DNA of 64,000 bases from the NCBI GenBank assembly GCA_022648545.1, contig JALCMP010000003.1, positions 124,001 through 188,000 of the forward strand, read 5' to 3'. Within the stretch, counting starts at the first letter, position 1. Each line of letters opens with the position of its first letter. Position numbers and translations under genes: made by a program. Under the pieces are notes generated by a model that was not told the DNA's origin, did not search any database, and saw only the letters and a program-made list of their open reading frames with translations. This DNA is from Bacteroidales bacterium (GTDB lineage Bacteria; Bacteroidota; Bacteroidia; Bacteroidales; UBA932). Below, piece after piece: positions 33,134 to 43,037 of this stretch.

Positions 33134-36100
33134 ATGAATGCTACAAAAAAGATTATTTTTGGGATAATAATTTTATTTTGTTTTGGTACGGCTGCAACAG
33201 CCCAGGACTTTTCCATGAACATGAAAAATGTCACCGTAAAACAAGCTATGTCCCAGTTCACATCGGAAAGCGGATACTCTTTCGTATTTTCATCAGTGGA
33301 TCTAAATACCGAAATGAAGGTCAGCGTACAAGCCTACGACATGAAAGATGCCTTAAAGCAAATATTTGCAGGACAATCTCTCTCGTATGAAATAAAAAAG
33401 AAGAACATAATCCTCAGGAAAAGTAATCCGACTCCGGCGCCACAGGGAAAGCATGTTCGTAAAGTAACTGGGATCGTTAAGGATCCGGCCGGAGAAACGG
33501 TTATCGGAGCAGATGTAGTGGAATCCGGCACAACCAACGGCACAATCACCGATTCGAACGGCAAATTCGCTATATCCATAAGAAAAGGAAAATCTCTTCA
33601 GGTTTCGTGCATCGGCTATATAACCCAGACAGTAGACATCGGAGAACAGAATGATCTGGTTATTGTCCTTAAAGAAAACTCCAGGGTTCTTGACGAGATT
33701 GTAGTAGTAGCTTTTGGTAAAATGAAACGCGAAGCTTTTACAGGTTCGGCAGGCATACTAAAATCGGAAGATCTGGGAAAGGCGCAGGTAAGCAATCCCG
33801 CCGAAGTCCTGGCCGGACGTGTAGCCGGAGTACAGCTGAGTAATTCTTCCTCGCAGTTCGGCAGTTCGCCGACAATAACAATACGCGGTTTCGGTTCCAT
33901 TTCTTCAAGTACATCTCCTCTGATAGTTGTAGACGGCATGCCTTACGACGGTGATCTGAACTTAATCAACCCAAACGATATAGAATCCATGACCGTATTA
34001 AAAGACGCGGCTTCAAGTGCGCTGTACGGAGCACGTGGCGCCAATGGAGTAATCATGGTAACCACAAAACGCGGAAAAGCCGGCGCCGCAAAAATATCGG
34101 TCGACATGAAATGGGGCTTCAACTCCAACGGGCTAAAGAATTACAAAACGACCGATTCCAGACAGTTCTATGAGACCTATTATAAAATGTTGTATAACTA
34201 CTACATAAGTGACGCCGGAGGAGCAATGGCCTCTGATATTGCACATTCTCTGGCCAATAAATCCCTTACAAGTCCGTCTAACGGCGTCGGTCCGGGTTAT
34301 ATGGTATATTCTGTACCGAACGAGGAAGATTTCATTCTTCAAAACGGAGTCATGAATCCCCACGCAACCATGGGAGCCGTTTACAATTATAACGGACGGG
34401 ATTTTTATCTTCAGGCGGACGACTGGAAAAAAGAAGGTCTTCAAGACGGTTTCAGACAAGAATACAACATAACTGTTTCGGGAACTTCAGACCGTATGAA
34501 TTATTATACTTCCATAGGATACCTAAATCAGGACGGCATACAGGAAGGATCCGGCCAGACCCGCCTGACCGCTCGCCTGAAAACAGATTATCAGGCTAAG
34601 AAATGGCTGAAGATAGGTGCCAATTTCAACTATAGTAAATACGATTACTGCCAAACGTCGGAAGGAACGATAGGAACCGGAACAATTTGGAGTACAATAA
34701 AGACACAGGCTCCGATATACCCCGTTTATCTGCGTAATGCAGACAAAAAAATAATGATAGACAAATGGGGAGAGAAAATGTATGATTTCGCAAACAGCTA
34801 CGGCCTTAGCAGAGCCGGCGGCGTTGGCGGAAACTGTATTTTCGCAAACAAATACCGGACTTCCAAGACCACGGGTAATTCCTGTATAGCAAGCGGATAT
34901 GCTGATATCAATTTGGCAGACGGTCTGAAGTTAACTTTAAATGCCAGTACTTACGATTATGATCGCAGATATACTTACATAATTGATCCTTTCGTGGATT
35001 ATTATACGGATTCTTCCAATAACGGATCGCTTTCCAAGAGTTCCTCGAGAACTTTTACATACAATACCCAGCAACTACTTAATTATTCGAAGCGCTTTGG
35101 GAAACACGAAGTAAGTGCAATGATAGGACATGAATATTATGACTATAAGTACGAATATCTTAGTGCCTCAGGGTACAACTTCGGCATAGAAGGGACCCAT
35201 GAACTGGGTACATGCCTGAATCTGCACGGCAACCCCAACTCTTACTCCAGCGAATATAACAACGAAGGATATTTTTTCCGGGGAATGTACAATTACAACG
35301 GCAAATACTATGCATCCACTTCCTATCGCCGCGATGCCTCGTCAAGGTTCTCTAAAAATCACCGTTGGGGGGATTTCTGGTCTTTAGGAGGAGCATGGGT
35401 GATATCAAAAGAAGACTTCTTTAATATTCCCATGGTAAATTCATTAAAACTTAAAGTTTCCGTAGGATCACAAGGGAATGACAACATAGGAAACTATTAT
35501 TACGCAAACACTTATAACATAGTAAACAACAACAACAACGTAGCTTACCAGTGGCGTCAGAAAGGATCTGAAAATATTACGTGGGAAACAAATACGAACT
35601 GGAACACCGGAATTGAATTCGAACTTTTTAATAACAGGCTTAACGGAGGTCTGGATTGTTTCTACCGCAAGACCAGCAATATGCTGTTTTCATTAAACAC
35701 TCCTCCGTCGATCGGATACACGAGCTATTTCGTCAATCTCGGCGATATGCGCAACACCGGGCTGGAACTTACGTTACAGGGTGTGTTGATAAACAAGAAA
35801 GATTTCCGGTGGAATGTAAGCTTCAATATCTCCCATGTAAAAAACAAGGTACTCAAATTGCCGGATGAAATTAAAACTACCACAGTAGAAGGACATAACG
35901 GATATGTAAACCTTGATAAATCATATGTCTCCAAATACAAATATTTCGTAGCCGAAGGACTTTCCCTATATACATGGTATTTGCCAGAATACGCAGGAGT
36001 GGATCGTGAAACTGGTGAAGCTCTGTATTACAAAGATATTATTGACGACAACGGTAATGTAACTGGTCGTAAAACTACGGATGACCCCAGCCAGGCCACA

Positions 36101-36613
36101 GATTACCTAAAAGGTGACGCACTACCGAATTTCTATGGAGGAATTGGAACGACTTTAAACTTTAATCAGTTCGATTTCTCAATAAATATGAACTATCAGC
36201 TGGGAGGCAAGGCATATGATTATACATACCAGACACTTATGCATACGGGAGGGACCTCTTCCGTTACATGGTCCAAAGACATGCTTAAGGCATGGAGGCC
36301 GGAAAACCCCAACTCCAACATACCACGTTTGAGATATGCCGAAAAATATTCACAGAATGCACGCTCAGATCGCTTCCTAATCAAAGCCAGCTATCTGAAT
36401 ATCCAGAATATAAATATAGGATATACATTGCCGGATAAACTCACATCAAGATTTAATGTAAGCAATATGCGACTATATATTTCCGGAGAAAACTTGTTTT
36501 TCATCTCAGCACGAAGAGGATTCGACCCCCGCTATTCTTTAAAAGGATATACGAATCCCGAGTTATATTCACCAATACGTACTATTTCCGGAGGTATTAC
36601 GTTAACATTCTAA
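33134..36613 (+). CDS. SusC-like TonB-dependent transporter with STN signalling domain (GH89 locus)
   Basis: 1159 residues. A signal peptide (about 1-23) is followed by a secretin/TonB N-terminal (STN) domain (about 25-95: MKNVTVKQAMSQFTSESGYSF). A carboxypeptidase-regulatory-like domain comes next (VTGIVKDPAGETVIGADVV), then plug (VVVAFGKMKREAFTGSAG, IRGFGSISSSTSPLIVVDGM) and barrel ending in F. The STN domain contacts FecR, so transport and gene control are coupled. It imports the glycan processed by GH89. SusD follows 19 bases later. Confidence 0.95.
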   Translation: MNATKKIIFGIIILFCFGTAATAQDFSMNMKNVTVKQAMSQFTSESGYSFVFSSVDLNTEMKVSVQAYDMKDALKQIFAGQSLSYEIKKKNIILRKSNPTPAPQGKHVRKVTGIVKDPAGETVIGADVVESGTTNGTITDSNGKFAISIRKGKSLQVSCIGYITQTVDIGEQNDLVIVLKENSRVLDEIVVVAFGKMKREAFTGSAGILKSEDLGKAQVSNPAEVLAGRVAGVQLSNSSSQFGSSPTITIRGFGSISSSTSPLIVVDGMPYDGDLNLINPNDIESMTVLKDAASSALYGARGANGVIMVTTKRGKAGAAKISVDMKWGFNSNGLKNYKTTDSRQFYETYYKMLYNYYISDAGGAMASDIAHSLANKSLTSPSNGVGPGYMVYSVPNEEDFILQNGVMNPHATMGAVYNYNGRDFYLQADDWKKEGLQDGFRQEYNITVSGTSDRMNYYTSIGYLNQDGIQEGSGQTRLTARLKTDYQAKKWLKIGANFNYSKYDYCQTSEGTIGTGTIWSTIKTQAPIYPVYLRNADKKIMIDKWGEKMYDFANSYGLSRAGGVGGNCIFANKYRTSKTTGNSCIASGYADINLADGLKLTLNASTYDYDRRYTYIIDPFVDYYTDSSNNGSLSKSSSRTFTYNTQQLLNYSKRFGKHEVSAMIGHEYYDYKYEYLSASGYNFGIEGTHELGTCLNLHGNPNSYSSEYNNEGYFFRGMYNYNGKYYASTSYRRDASSRFSKNHRWGDFWSLGGAWVISKEDFFNIPMVNSLKLKVSVGSQGNDNIGNYYYANTYNIVNNNNNVAYQWRQKGSENITWETNTNWNTGIEFELFNNRLNGGLDCFYRKTSNMLFSLNTPPSIGYTSYFVNLGDMRNTGLELTLQGVLINKKDFRWNVSFNISHVKNKVLKLPDEIKTTTVEGHNGYVNLDKSYVSKYKYFVAEGLSLYTWYLPEYAGVDRETGEALYYKDIIDDNGNVTGRKTTDDPSQATDYLKGDALPNFYGGIGTTLNFNQFDFSINMNYQLGGKAYDYTYQTLMHTGGTSSVTWSKDMLKAWRPENPNSNIPRLRYAEKYSQNARSDRFLIKASYLNIQNINIGYTLPDKLTSRFNVSNMRLYISGENLFFISARRGFDPRYSLKGYTNPELYSPIRTISGGITLTF

Positions 36614-36632
36614 ACATAAAGGAAAAACTATC

Positions 36633-38522
36633 ATGAAAAAAATTAATATTATTTTCTTTTCAATACTTTTTTGCGGACTGGCAGGCTGCATAAAGGAAAC
36701 ACTTCCCACTCAATATGTACTGGATTCTCAAATAAAAGCTTCCGAATCAGCTCTTAGCGGCATGGTTAATTCCATATATACCATAATGGCCGGATATTCC
36801 AACAACGACGGAGGAGTAGAAGAAATTTCATATAGCAGCATGCGTGCCATGCTGGATCACGGAACAACGGAGATGGTCTGCTCCGGATGCAACGGTTATA
36901 ATACGATGGGAGCCTACTGTTACGGGGCTGTAAGCGCACACGGTTCTAACCGAGGTCTTTACCCGTCCTATCTTTATTATGCATATATAAAAAATGTAAA
37001 CGACATAATAGGTATGATAAATGTCAAAGACATGGATGATACGCAAAAAGGCTATTTGGGAATATGCTACGCTTTCCGTGCATTGTACTACATGGATTTA
37101 GTTCAGATAATGGAATATAAGACACCTACAGACAGCCGGTACGATTATGTAAAGCCGGAAAACGATCTGACCAATCTCGGCGTACCTATAGTTACCGAAA
37201 AAACCACATCGGCTGAAGCCTCCAATAATCCCAGAGCAACCGTAGATGAAGTCTACGATCTGATACTAAGCGATCTTGGTAAAGCCGAAAAGTATCTGGC
37301 GGACTATAAAAGAACAGACAAGACACAGCCTGATATTGCAGTTGTCTACGGTTTGTATGCCCGCGCCTATACGAATCTGGCCTCCAGAATAAATATTTCC
37401 GTAACTTATAAGGATGAGAATACGTATTGGAAAAATGCAAAAGAGTATGCAGAAAAGGCAATAACCACTTCCGGATGTACCCCATTGTCCGAATCCGAAT
37501 GGACCGATCCGATCAACGGTTTCAATAACAGAAATTCACAGAATTCATGGATGTGGGCGACTTCCATCTCAGAGAATAATACCACAGCATCAAGTACGGG
37601 GTCGTTCGTATTTGCAATGATCTTCGGAACCGAAACGAATTTTTCATCATATGGATGGCGTGTCGGACGTTCTCTTGACCGCAAATGGTACGAACGTCTT
37701 TCAGACAACGATTTCCGTAAGAAATCATGGCTGGCTCCCAATTTCTTCTACGAGTCCACCAATCAGATCGAAGGCGGAGCATATCTCGTAGAAAGGGACG
37801 GGAACGGAAATTTTATAAACAACAAATGGTCAAAGAACGGAGATAATACAAGCCAGACCCAAAGCGACTGGAGCAACGACTATTCCGGCCTTGGGACAGA
37901 AAAATACAAGTATCACCTGAACAGTTCGGCCTCATGGATACGTTCTCGCATAAATTTGAGTTACGGATTTCAGTCATGGCCCTGGTTGTACGTAAATATA
38001 AAGTTCAGGCCGCATAACGGGGATTATAACAATTATGAAGTTGGCGGAGCTACCGATTTTCCAATCATGCGGGTAGAAGAAATGTATTTCCTAAAGGCGG
38101 AAGCAACGCTGCACACATCAGGTACAGCTGCCGCTAATAAAGCTTTGGAAGAAATAGTCCGGACCCGCAATAGTTCATATGTATGCAATGCCGGCAATCC
38201 GGCTGATTTTATGAATGAATACATATTCCAGAAAGGAATAGAATTTTGGGGAGAAGGCATCAATTATTTTGATTCAAAACGACTTGAGACAGGCATCCAT
38301 CGCGGTTATCTGGGAACAAATTGCGAACGTTACCAGCACTGCCTGGACATGGACGGCGTGTTTGCGGGATGGACCCCCGGATGGAACCAGGCCGAGTTAA
38401 ATGCAAACCATGCTCTGTATCATTACAATAATCCCTATACTTCGCCTTCTACCTATTATTATTACAAGTCTAACGACGAATTCCGTCCATATTACGGTTG
38501 CGACATAACGAAAAATAATTAA
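36633..38522 (+). CDS. SusD-like glycan-binding lipoprotein (GH89 locus)
   Basis: 629 residues with a lipobox at GLAGCIKETLPTQ (Cys19). SusD/RagB features are the ICYAFRALYYMDLVQIME helix pair, the TPR-like core and the C-terminal FPIMRVEEMYFLKAEATL and FQKGIEFWGEGINYFDSKRL blocks. It is longer than the first SusD in this window by 130 residues, mainly through aromatic- and Asn-rich loops in the middle. It forms the lid of the adjacent SusC. Confidence 0.94.
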   Translation: MKKINIIFFSILFCGLAGCIKETLPTQYVLDSQIKASESALSGMVNSIYTIMAGYSNNDGGVEEISYSSMRAMLDHGTTEMVCSGCNGYNTMGAYCYGAVSAHGSNRGLYPSYLYYAYIKNVNDIIGMINVKDMDDTQKGYLGICYAFRALYYMDLVQIMEYKTPTDSRYDYVKPENDLTNLGVPIVTEKTTSAEASNNPRATVDEVYDLILSDLGKAEKYLADYKRTDKTQPDIAVVYGLYARAYTNLASRINISVTYKDENTYWKNAKEYAEKAITTSGCTPLSESEWTDPINGFNNRNSQNSWMWATSISENNTTASSTGSFVFAMIFGTETNFSSYGWRVGRSLDRKWYERLSDNDFRKKSWLAPNFFYESTNQIEGGAYLVERDGNGNFINNKWSKNGDNTSQTQSDWSNDYSGLGTEKYKYHLNSSASWIRSRINLSYGFQSWPWLYVNIKFRPHNGDYNNYEVGGATDFPIMRVEEMYFLKAEATLHTSGTAAANKALEEIVRTRNSSYVCNAGNPADFMNEYIFQKGIEFWGEGINYFDSKRLETGIHRGYLGTNCERYQHCLDMDGVFAGWTPGWNQAELNANHALYHYNNPYTSPSTYYYYKSNDEFRPYYGCDITKNN

Positions 38523-38540
38523 TTTAATAAGAAAATAACT

Positions 38541-40796
38541 ATGAAACGACAATTCTTCCTTAAAAAAAAGATCTTTATTTTATTCGCTCTACTCTTCGGA
38601 AACGTATGTTTTTGTGCAGGAGCAGCAAGAGACAGAACCGACAATGAAATAGTTTCTGTCCGCGGACTGGTGCACAGACTTATTCCGGAACAGGAAAAAA
38701 ACTTCGTATTCAGGTTGCTTCCCAATACAGAGAAGGATCAATTCAGAATAGAATCAAACGCCGGAAAAATAATTATAGAAGGCAATAACGCCAATTCCAT
38801 GGCAGTAGGATTGAACCACTATCTAAAATACTATTGTCATGTTGAAGTAGGATGGTATACAACCGATACTTTTAAGATGCCGGCAAAACTTCCTGCCGTT
38901 GAGTCTCCAATAACGGTAAATGCACGTTGTAAAAACCGGTTTTTTCTAAATTATTGCACTTTCGGATATACTATGCCCTGGTGGAAATGGAAAGAATGGG
39001 AACACTTTATAGACTGGATGGCACTTAACGGAATCAATCTGCCTCTTGCTATAACAGGTCAGGAATCTATATGGTATAAGGTTTGGAAAGATCTGGGACT
39101 GACCGACCGGGATATCCGCAACTATTTTACCGGCCCGGCATATCTCCCATGGCACCGTATGCTTAACATAGACTACTGGCAGGGGCCGTTGCCTCATTCA
39201 TGGCTTGAGGGCCAGCAGGAACTGCAAAAAAAGATAGTAGCCCGCGAACGCGAATTCAACATGCGTCCCGTACTGCCTGCTTTTGCAGGACATGTTCCAT
39301 CTGATTTAAAAAAGATTTATCCCAACGCAAAAATAACAAGACTCGGAGCATGGTCGGGATTTCCTGACGAATACGCATGTAGTTTCCTTGATCCCATGGA
39401 TCCGTTATTCACAAAAATACAAAAGAGATTCCTGGATACTGAAACGGAAATATACGGAACGAATCATATTTACGGTATAGATCTATTTAATGAATTGACC
39501 CCTCCGAGCTGGGACCCGGAATATCTCGGACGGGTAAGCCGTCAGGTATACGAAAGCCTGTCAAACGCAGACCCGCAGGCAATATGGTTACAAATGACAT
39601 GGCTTTTCTATAACGAGCGTAAAGATTGGACCAACGACCGGGTTAAACCATATATTACGGCTTTTCCTTCCGATCATTCCCTCCTCCTCGATTATTACTG
39701 CGAAAGGCAGGAAGTCTGGCAACGCACCGATAAATTCTTCGGAACGCCTTATATCTGGTGTTACCTTGGGAATTTCGGGGGTAATACCATGCTGGTCGGC
39801 AATATAGCCGAAATAAACAAGCGTTTGGAAAACACCTTCATCAACGGAGGTTATAATTTTACGGGAGTCGGATCTACGCTGGAAGGCTTCGATTGCAATC
39901 CTTTCATATATGAATACGTATTTGAAAAAGCATGGGATTTTAAAATCCACAAAAATCTCGACCAATGGGTAAAAGCTCTTGCAGATCAACGTGTAGGGAA
40001 AAAGGACGCCAATGGAAGAAAGGCATGGAAACTGTTGATAGACAGCATTTATATTACTCCATCCGTTCCCGGACAATGCCCTCTGATTAATATTCGCCCT
40101 ACTTTCGGAAAATACAGGACATATTATGCCAATCCACGAATAAAATACGATAACAAAAATTTATTAAAAGCAACGGAATTATTGTTGGCTGCCAATGGGA
40201 AAAACGAAGCATATTCCTTTGATGTAACAAATTTAACGCGACAGCTCCTGAGCAATTATTTCCTGCAGGTTTTCCGGGATTACGAGAATGCCTATAAAAA
40301 CCGGAACCGCAGCACCATGAACACCAGGGAAAAAGAAATGATAGAAATAATGGAAGACGTGGACAGATTGCTTGCCAGCCAGCCAGCCTTTCTGGTTGGA
40401 AAATGGATAGCAGATGCACGTTCGTGGGGAAAGACTGCGGATGAAGCAGATTATTTTGAACGCGACGCCCGCAACATAATCACCACGTGGGGTGACAAAG
40501 ATATGCTTTTGAACGACTATGCAAGCAGAACATGGGCGGGATTGACCGAAACTTTCTACGAGAAGCGCTGGAAAATGTTCTTTAGTGCCGTCGAATCTGC
40601 CCTGAACAAAGGAGAGGCATTCGATGACGAGCATTACGAAGCTTACAAGAAGCAGGTAACTTCTTTCGAAAAGGACTGGTGGGTAAAACGTACCGGAAAA
40701 TTCAATTCAAAACCCTCAGGCGACAGCAAGAAAATTGCAAAAGATCTTGTAAAGAAATACAAACGGCGCATATCCTGCAGGATTGAGGTTCGCTGA
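38541..40796 (+). CDS. Glycoside hydrolase family 89, alpha-N-acetylglucosaminidase
   Basis: 751 residues with a signal peptide (about 1-28). It removes terminal alpha-linked GlcNAc, as in gastric mucin caps or heparan sulfate. The N-terminal small domain (to about 125) is followed by the barrel with YTMPWWKWKEWEHFIDWMALNGINLPLA, GLTDRDIRNYFTGPAYLPWHRM and PVLPAFAGHVP. Candidate catalytic residues are Glu318 in LFNELTPPSWD and Glu448 in GSTLEGFDCNP, which align by eye with the family pair. The C-terminal helical domain is present. It is the only glycosidase of this locus and is followed by a terminator. Confidence 0.94.
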   Translation: MKRQFFLKKKIFILFALLFGNVCFCAGAARDRTDNEIVSVRGLVHRLIPEQEKNFVFRLLPNTEKDQFRIESNAGKIIIEGNNANSMAVGLNHYLKYYCHVEVGWYTTDTFKMPAKLPAVESPITVNARCKNRFFLNYCTFGYTMPWWKWKEWEHFIDWMALNGINLPLAITGQESIWYKVWKDLGLTDRDIRNYFTGPAYLPWHRMLNIDYWQGPLPHSWLEGQQELQKKIVAREREFNMRPVLPAFAGHVPSDLKKIYPNAKITRLGAWSGFPDEYACSFLDPMDPLFTKIQKRFLDTETEIYGTNHIYGIDLFNELTPPSWDPEYLGRVSRQVYESLSNADPQAIWLQMTWLFYNERKDWTNDRVKPYITAFPSDHSLLLDYYCERQEVWQRTDKFFGTPYIWCYLGNFGGNTMLVGNIAEINKRLENTFINGGYNFTGVGSTLEGFDCNPFIYEYVFEKAWDFKIHKNLDQWVKALADQRVGKKDANGRKAWKLLIDSIYITPSVPGQCPLINIRPTFGKYRTYYANPRIKYDNKNLLKATELLLAANGKNEAYSFDVTNLTRQLLSNYFLQVFRDYENAYKNRNRSTMNTREKEMIEIMEDVDRLLASQPAFLVGKWIADARSWGKTADEADYFERDARNIITTWGDKDMLLNDYASRTWAGLTETFYEKRWKMFFSAVESALNKGEAFDDEHYEAYKKQVTSFEKDWWVKRTGKFNSKPSGDSKKIAKDLVKKYKRRISCRIEVR

Positions 40797-40807
40797 CGAT
40801 GATTCAC

Positions 40808-40860
40808 GGCATGTAATGGAGGCGATGCTTTCAGTAAAATTCCATTACATGCCTGGATTT
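40808..40860 (+). terminator. Terminator between GH89 and the ECF sigma gene
   Basis: GGCATGTAATGGA (40808-40820) pairs perfectly with TCCATTACATGCC (40841-40853) across a 20-base loop, followed by TGGATTTTT. The sequence CATGTAAT recurs at 40863-40870. Confidence 0.75.
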
Positions 40861-40884
40861 TTCATGTAATATGGATGTCCTGAT

Positions 40885-41460
40885 ATGGAATATGGCGAAG
40901 AAAAACTTGTTAAACAATTGATATCCGGAGACGGAAAAGCCTTTGAGTATATCTATGATCATTATTATGTGTTTTTGTGCCGTCTGGCCAACGAATATTT
41001 GAATGATCCTTTCTTAGCCGAGGCACTGGTAGGAGATTTAATTTATCATTTGTGGGAAATACATGATACAATCAACATAAAAATATCCGTCCGTTATTAT
41101 TTGATAAGAGCGATAAGGAACCGTTGTATAAATCATCTGAAATCGAAACATAAAAAAATGGAAACAAGTTTTTCTTTATTCAAATCCGACAGCAGGCTGG
41201 AAAATTATGAAAAACAGTCCTATGGCTATCCTCTGGATCATTTGTATGAATATGAGTTAAAAAACGGAATAATGACGGCAATCAAAAAACTGCCCAAGGA
41301 ATGCCGTCGGGTTTTTATAAAAAGCAGATTCGATAACAAAACATACGAAGAAATTGCACACGACCTTGGAATTTCCGTCAACACGGTAAAATACCACATG
41401 AAAAACGCATTAGCTTTCATAAGAATTGAAGTGGAGCACTTCTATCGGACCATGAATTAA
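40885..41460 (+). CDS. ECF-type sigma-70 family RNA polymerase sigma factor
   Basis: 191 residues with region 2 (FEYIYDHYYVFLCRLANEYLNDP, LVGDLIYHLWE, YYLIRAIRNRCINHLKSKHKK) and region 4 (LPKECRRVFIKSRFDNKTYEEIAHDLGISVNTVKYHM). It belongs to the Bacteroidetes ECF group paired with FecR. The only FecR in the window is 7.8 kb upstream at the head of the same locus, so it is the likely partner. A strong terminator separates it from GH89; I see no clear TAnnTTTG element in front, so its own promoter may be a different class. Confidence 0.9.
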   Translation: MEYGEEKLVKQLISGDGKAFEYIYDHYYVFLCRLANEYLNDPFLAEALVGDLIYHLWEIHDTINIKISVRYYLIRAIRNRCINHLKSKHKKMETSFSLFKSDSRLENYEKQSYGYPLDHLYEYELKNGIMTAIKKLPKECRRVFIKSRFDNKTYEEIAHDLGISVNTVKYHMKNALAFIRIEVEHFYRTMN

Positions 41461-41481
41461 ATACATTATTAAGTTTCTTTT

Positions 41482-42489
41482 TTATCGTAATATCCTTTCC
41501 AGAACCGCCCCGGCATCAGGGTTTTCCTCCTCTATCCAGTTTATCTTAATGCCCTTCCGCTCCATTCCCCTGAACCATGTCATCTGGCGCTTGGCAAACT
41601 GATGGATTGCCGTGGAAAGCTTAGGAAACAAGTCGTTGCGGGAAAGCCGTCCGGTAAGATATAAAGTTACGTACTTATATTCCAGACCATAGTATATGAG
41701 ATCTTCGGGCGATATGCCTTTTTGTAAAAGATCACGCACCTCCTCCACAAGACCGTGGTCAAGCCGCTCGCGCAGTCTGGCATCTATTCTGGCGTTTCTG
41801 GTATCCCTGTCGGGTTTCAGCCCTATGAACAACGGCTTCTGCGGAAGATGCGCACATTCCCGGAATACTTCGGGCCCGCCGTTTTCGTCTATGTATTTCT
41901 CTATCTCTATTGCTCTTATGACCCGTTTTTTAGAATCGAAATCCGTAATATTGTGAGGTTTATCTCCACGAGCAGCCTTAAAATCCTCCAGCTTTTTCAC
42001 CAGTGCGGGCATATCCATGGATTCGAGCGAAGCGCGCAACTGTATATCCGGATTCACCTTAGGTAATCTGTATCCGCGTGTAGCGGCATCTATATAAAGG
42101 CCTGATCCGCCGCACAATATAGGGACATTACCCCGCACCGAAACTTCACGATAGGCTTTTTCAAAATCCTGCTGGTAGCGAAACAGGTTATATTTAGTCC
42201 CGGCCTCGGCAACATTAACAAGATGAACAGGAACCGAACATAATATTCGCCCTCCGCCATGCGGATCTTCGGTAAAAAACGAATACTCCTCCATATCCTT
42301 CCCGGTCCCTATATCCATCCCTCTGTAAACCTGACGGGAATCGGCCGACAAGATTTCCGCGCGGCCAAAACCGAAGCATCCGGCGAGAGCAACGGCAAAC
42401 CGGGTCTTTCCGCTGGCCGTAGGTCCTATTACCACCAGACAATCGGCATCGCGCCTGAATTTCAATATGAGATCATTGCTGCAAGGCAT
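41482..42489 (-). CDS. miaA: tRNA dimethylallyltransferase
   Basis: 335 residues. It adds a dimethylallyl group to A37 of tRNAs reading UNN codons. The P-loop VVIGPTASGKTRFAVAL, ILSADSRQVYRGMDIGTGK, VNVAEAGTKYNLFRYQ, ILCGGSGLYIDA and YYGLEYKYVTLYLTG are all family blocks. The ATG at 42489 lies only 4 bases after a -7 promoter match; a TTG nine codons in (about 42465) is an alternative start with MiaA-like spacing to the P-loop. It is divergent from smpB. Confidence 0.95.
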   Translation of the reverse strand: MPCSNDLILKFRRDADCLVVIGPTASGKTRFAVALAGCFGFGRAEILSADSRQVYRGMDIGTGKDMEEYSFFTEDPHGGGRILCSVPVHLVNVAEAGTKYNLFRYQQDFEKAYREVSVRGNVPILCGGSGLYIDAATRGYRLPKVNPDIQLRASLESMDMPALVKKLEDFKAARGDKPHNITDFDSKKRVIRAIEIEKYIDENGGPEVFRECAHLPQKPLFIGLKPDRDTRNARIDARLRERLDHGLVEEVRDLLQKGISPEDLIYYGLEYKYVTLYLTGRLSRNDLFPKLSTAIHQFAKRQMTWFRGMERKGIKINWIEEENPDAGAVLERILR

Positions 42490-42493
42490 GGAA

Positions 42494-42501
42494 CAAAGTT
42501 A
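42494..42501 (-). promoter_or_regulatory. -7 promoter element almost touching the miaA start
   Basis: Reads TAACTTTG on the minus strand, followed by TTCC and the ATG. If real, miaA mRNA is leaderless or translation begins further in. Confidence 0.4.
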
Positions 42502-42533
42502 AGAAGAAAATTATCGATATGGAGGATTTATGC

Positions 42534-42541
42534 TATTTTTG
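42534..42541 (+). promoter_or_regulatory. -7 promoter element for smpB-queH
   Basis: TATTTTTG matches TAnnTTTG, 36 bases before the smpB ATG. Confidence 0.5.
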
Positions 42542-42577
42542 CATCGGGTAAGAAGCTGATGGAAAGAGAAGAAATAT

Positions 42578-43033
42578 ATGCCGAGAAACAAAAGCAACAT
42601 AGAAATAAAAAACAAGCGCGCAAGGTTCGAGTATGAATTGTTGGAAACCTATACCGCCGGAATAGTATTATACGGAACAGAAATCAAATCCATCCGTGCC
42701 GGAAAAGCGTCCATAGTAGACGGATACTGCTATTTCGACCACGGGGAACTTTATGTCACCAACATGCATATATCCGAATACTGGTGGGCCAACAGATTCA
42801 ACCACGATCCCAAACGCAACAGAAAACTCCTCATGAACAAAAAGGAACTGAGGAAACTGCAACGTGCCGTAAAGGAAAAAGGCCTTACTATAGTAGCCAC
42901 AAGGCTTTTCCTGTCCGAAAGGGGCTTCGCCAAACTCAATATTGCACTGGCCAAAGGCAAAAAGGAATTCGACAAGCGTCAGACCATAAAGGAAAACGAC
43001 ATAAAAAGGGAAATGGAACGGAGCGGATTCTAA
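42578..43033 (+). CDS. smpB: SsrA-binding protein SmpB
   Basis: 151 residues. It binds tmRNA and helps rescue stalled ribosomes. The family core is clear: [68 protein letters not shown], and the basic C-terminal tail [23 protein letters not shown]. The tmRNA gene itself is not in the window. queH follows 4 bases later. Confidence 0.97.
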   Translation: MPRNKSNIEIKNKRARFEYELLETYTAGIVLYGTEIKSIRAGKASIVDGYCYFDHGELYVTNMHISEYWWANRFNHDPKRNRKLLMNKKELRKLQRAVKEKGLTIVATRLFLSERGFAKLNIALAKGKKEFDKRQTIKENDIKREMERSGF

Positions 43034-43037
43034 CAAT

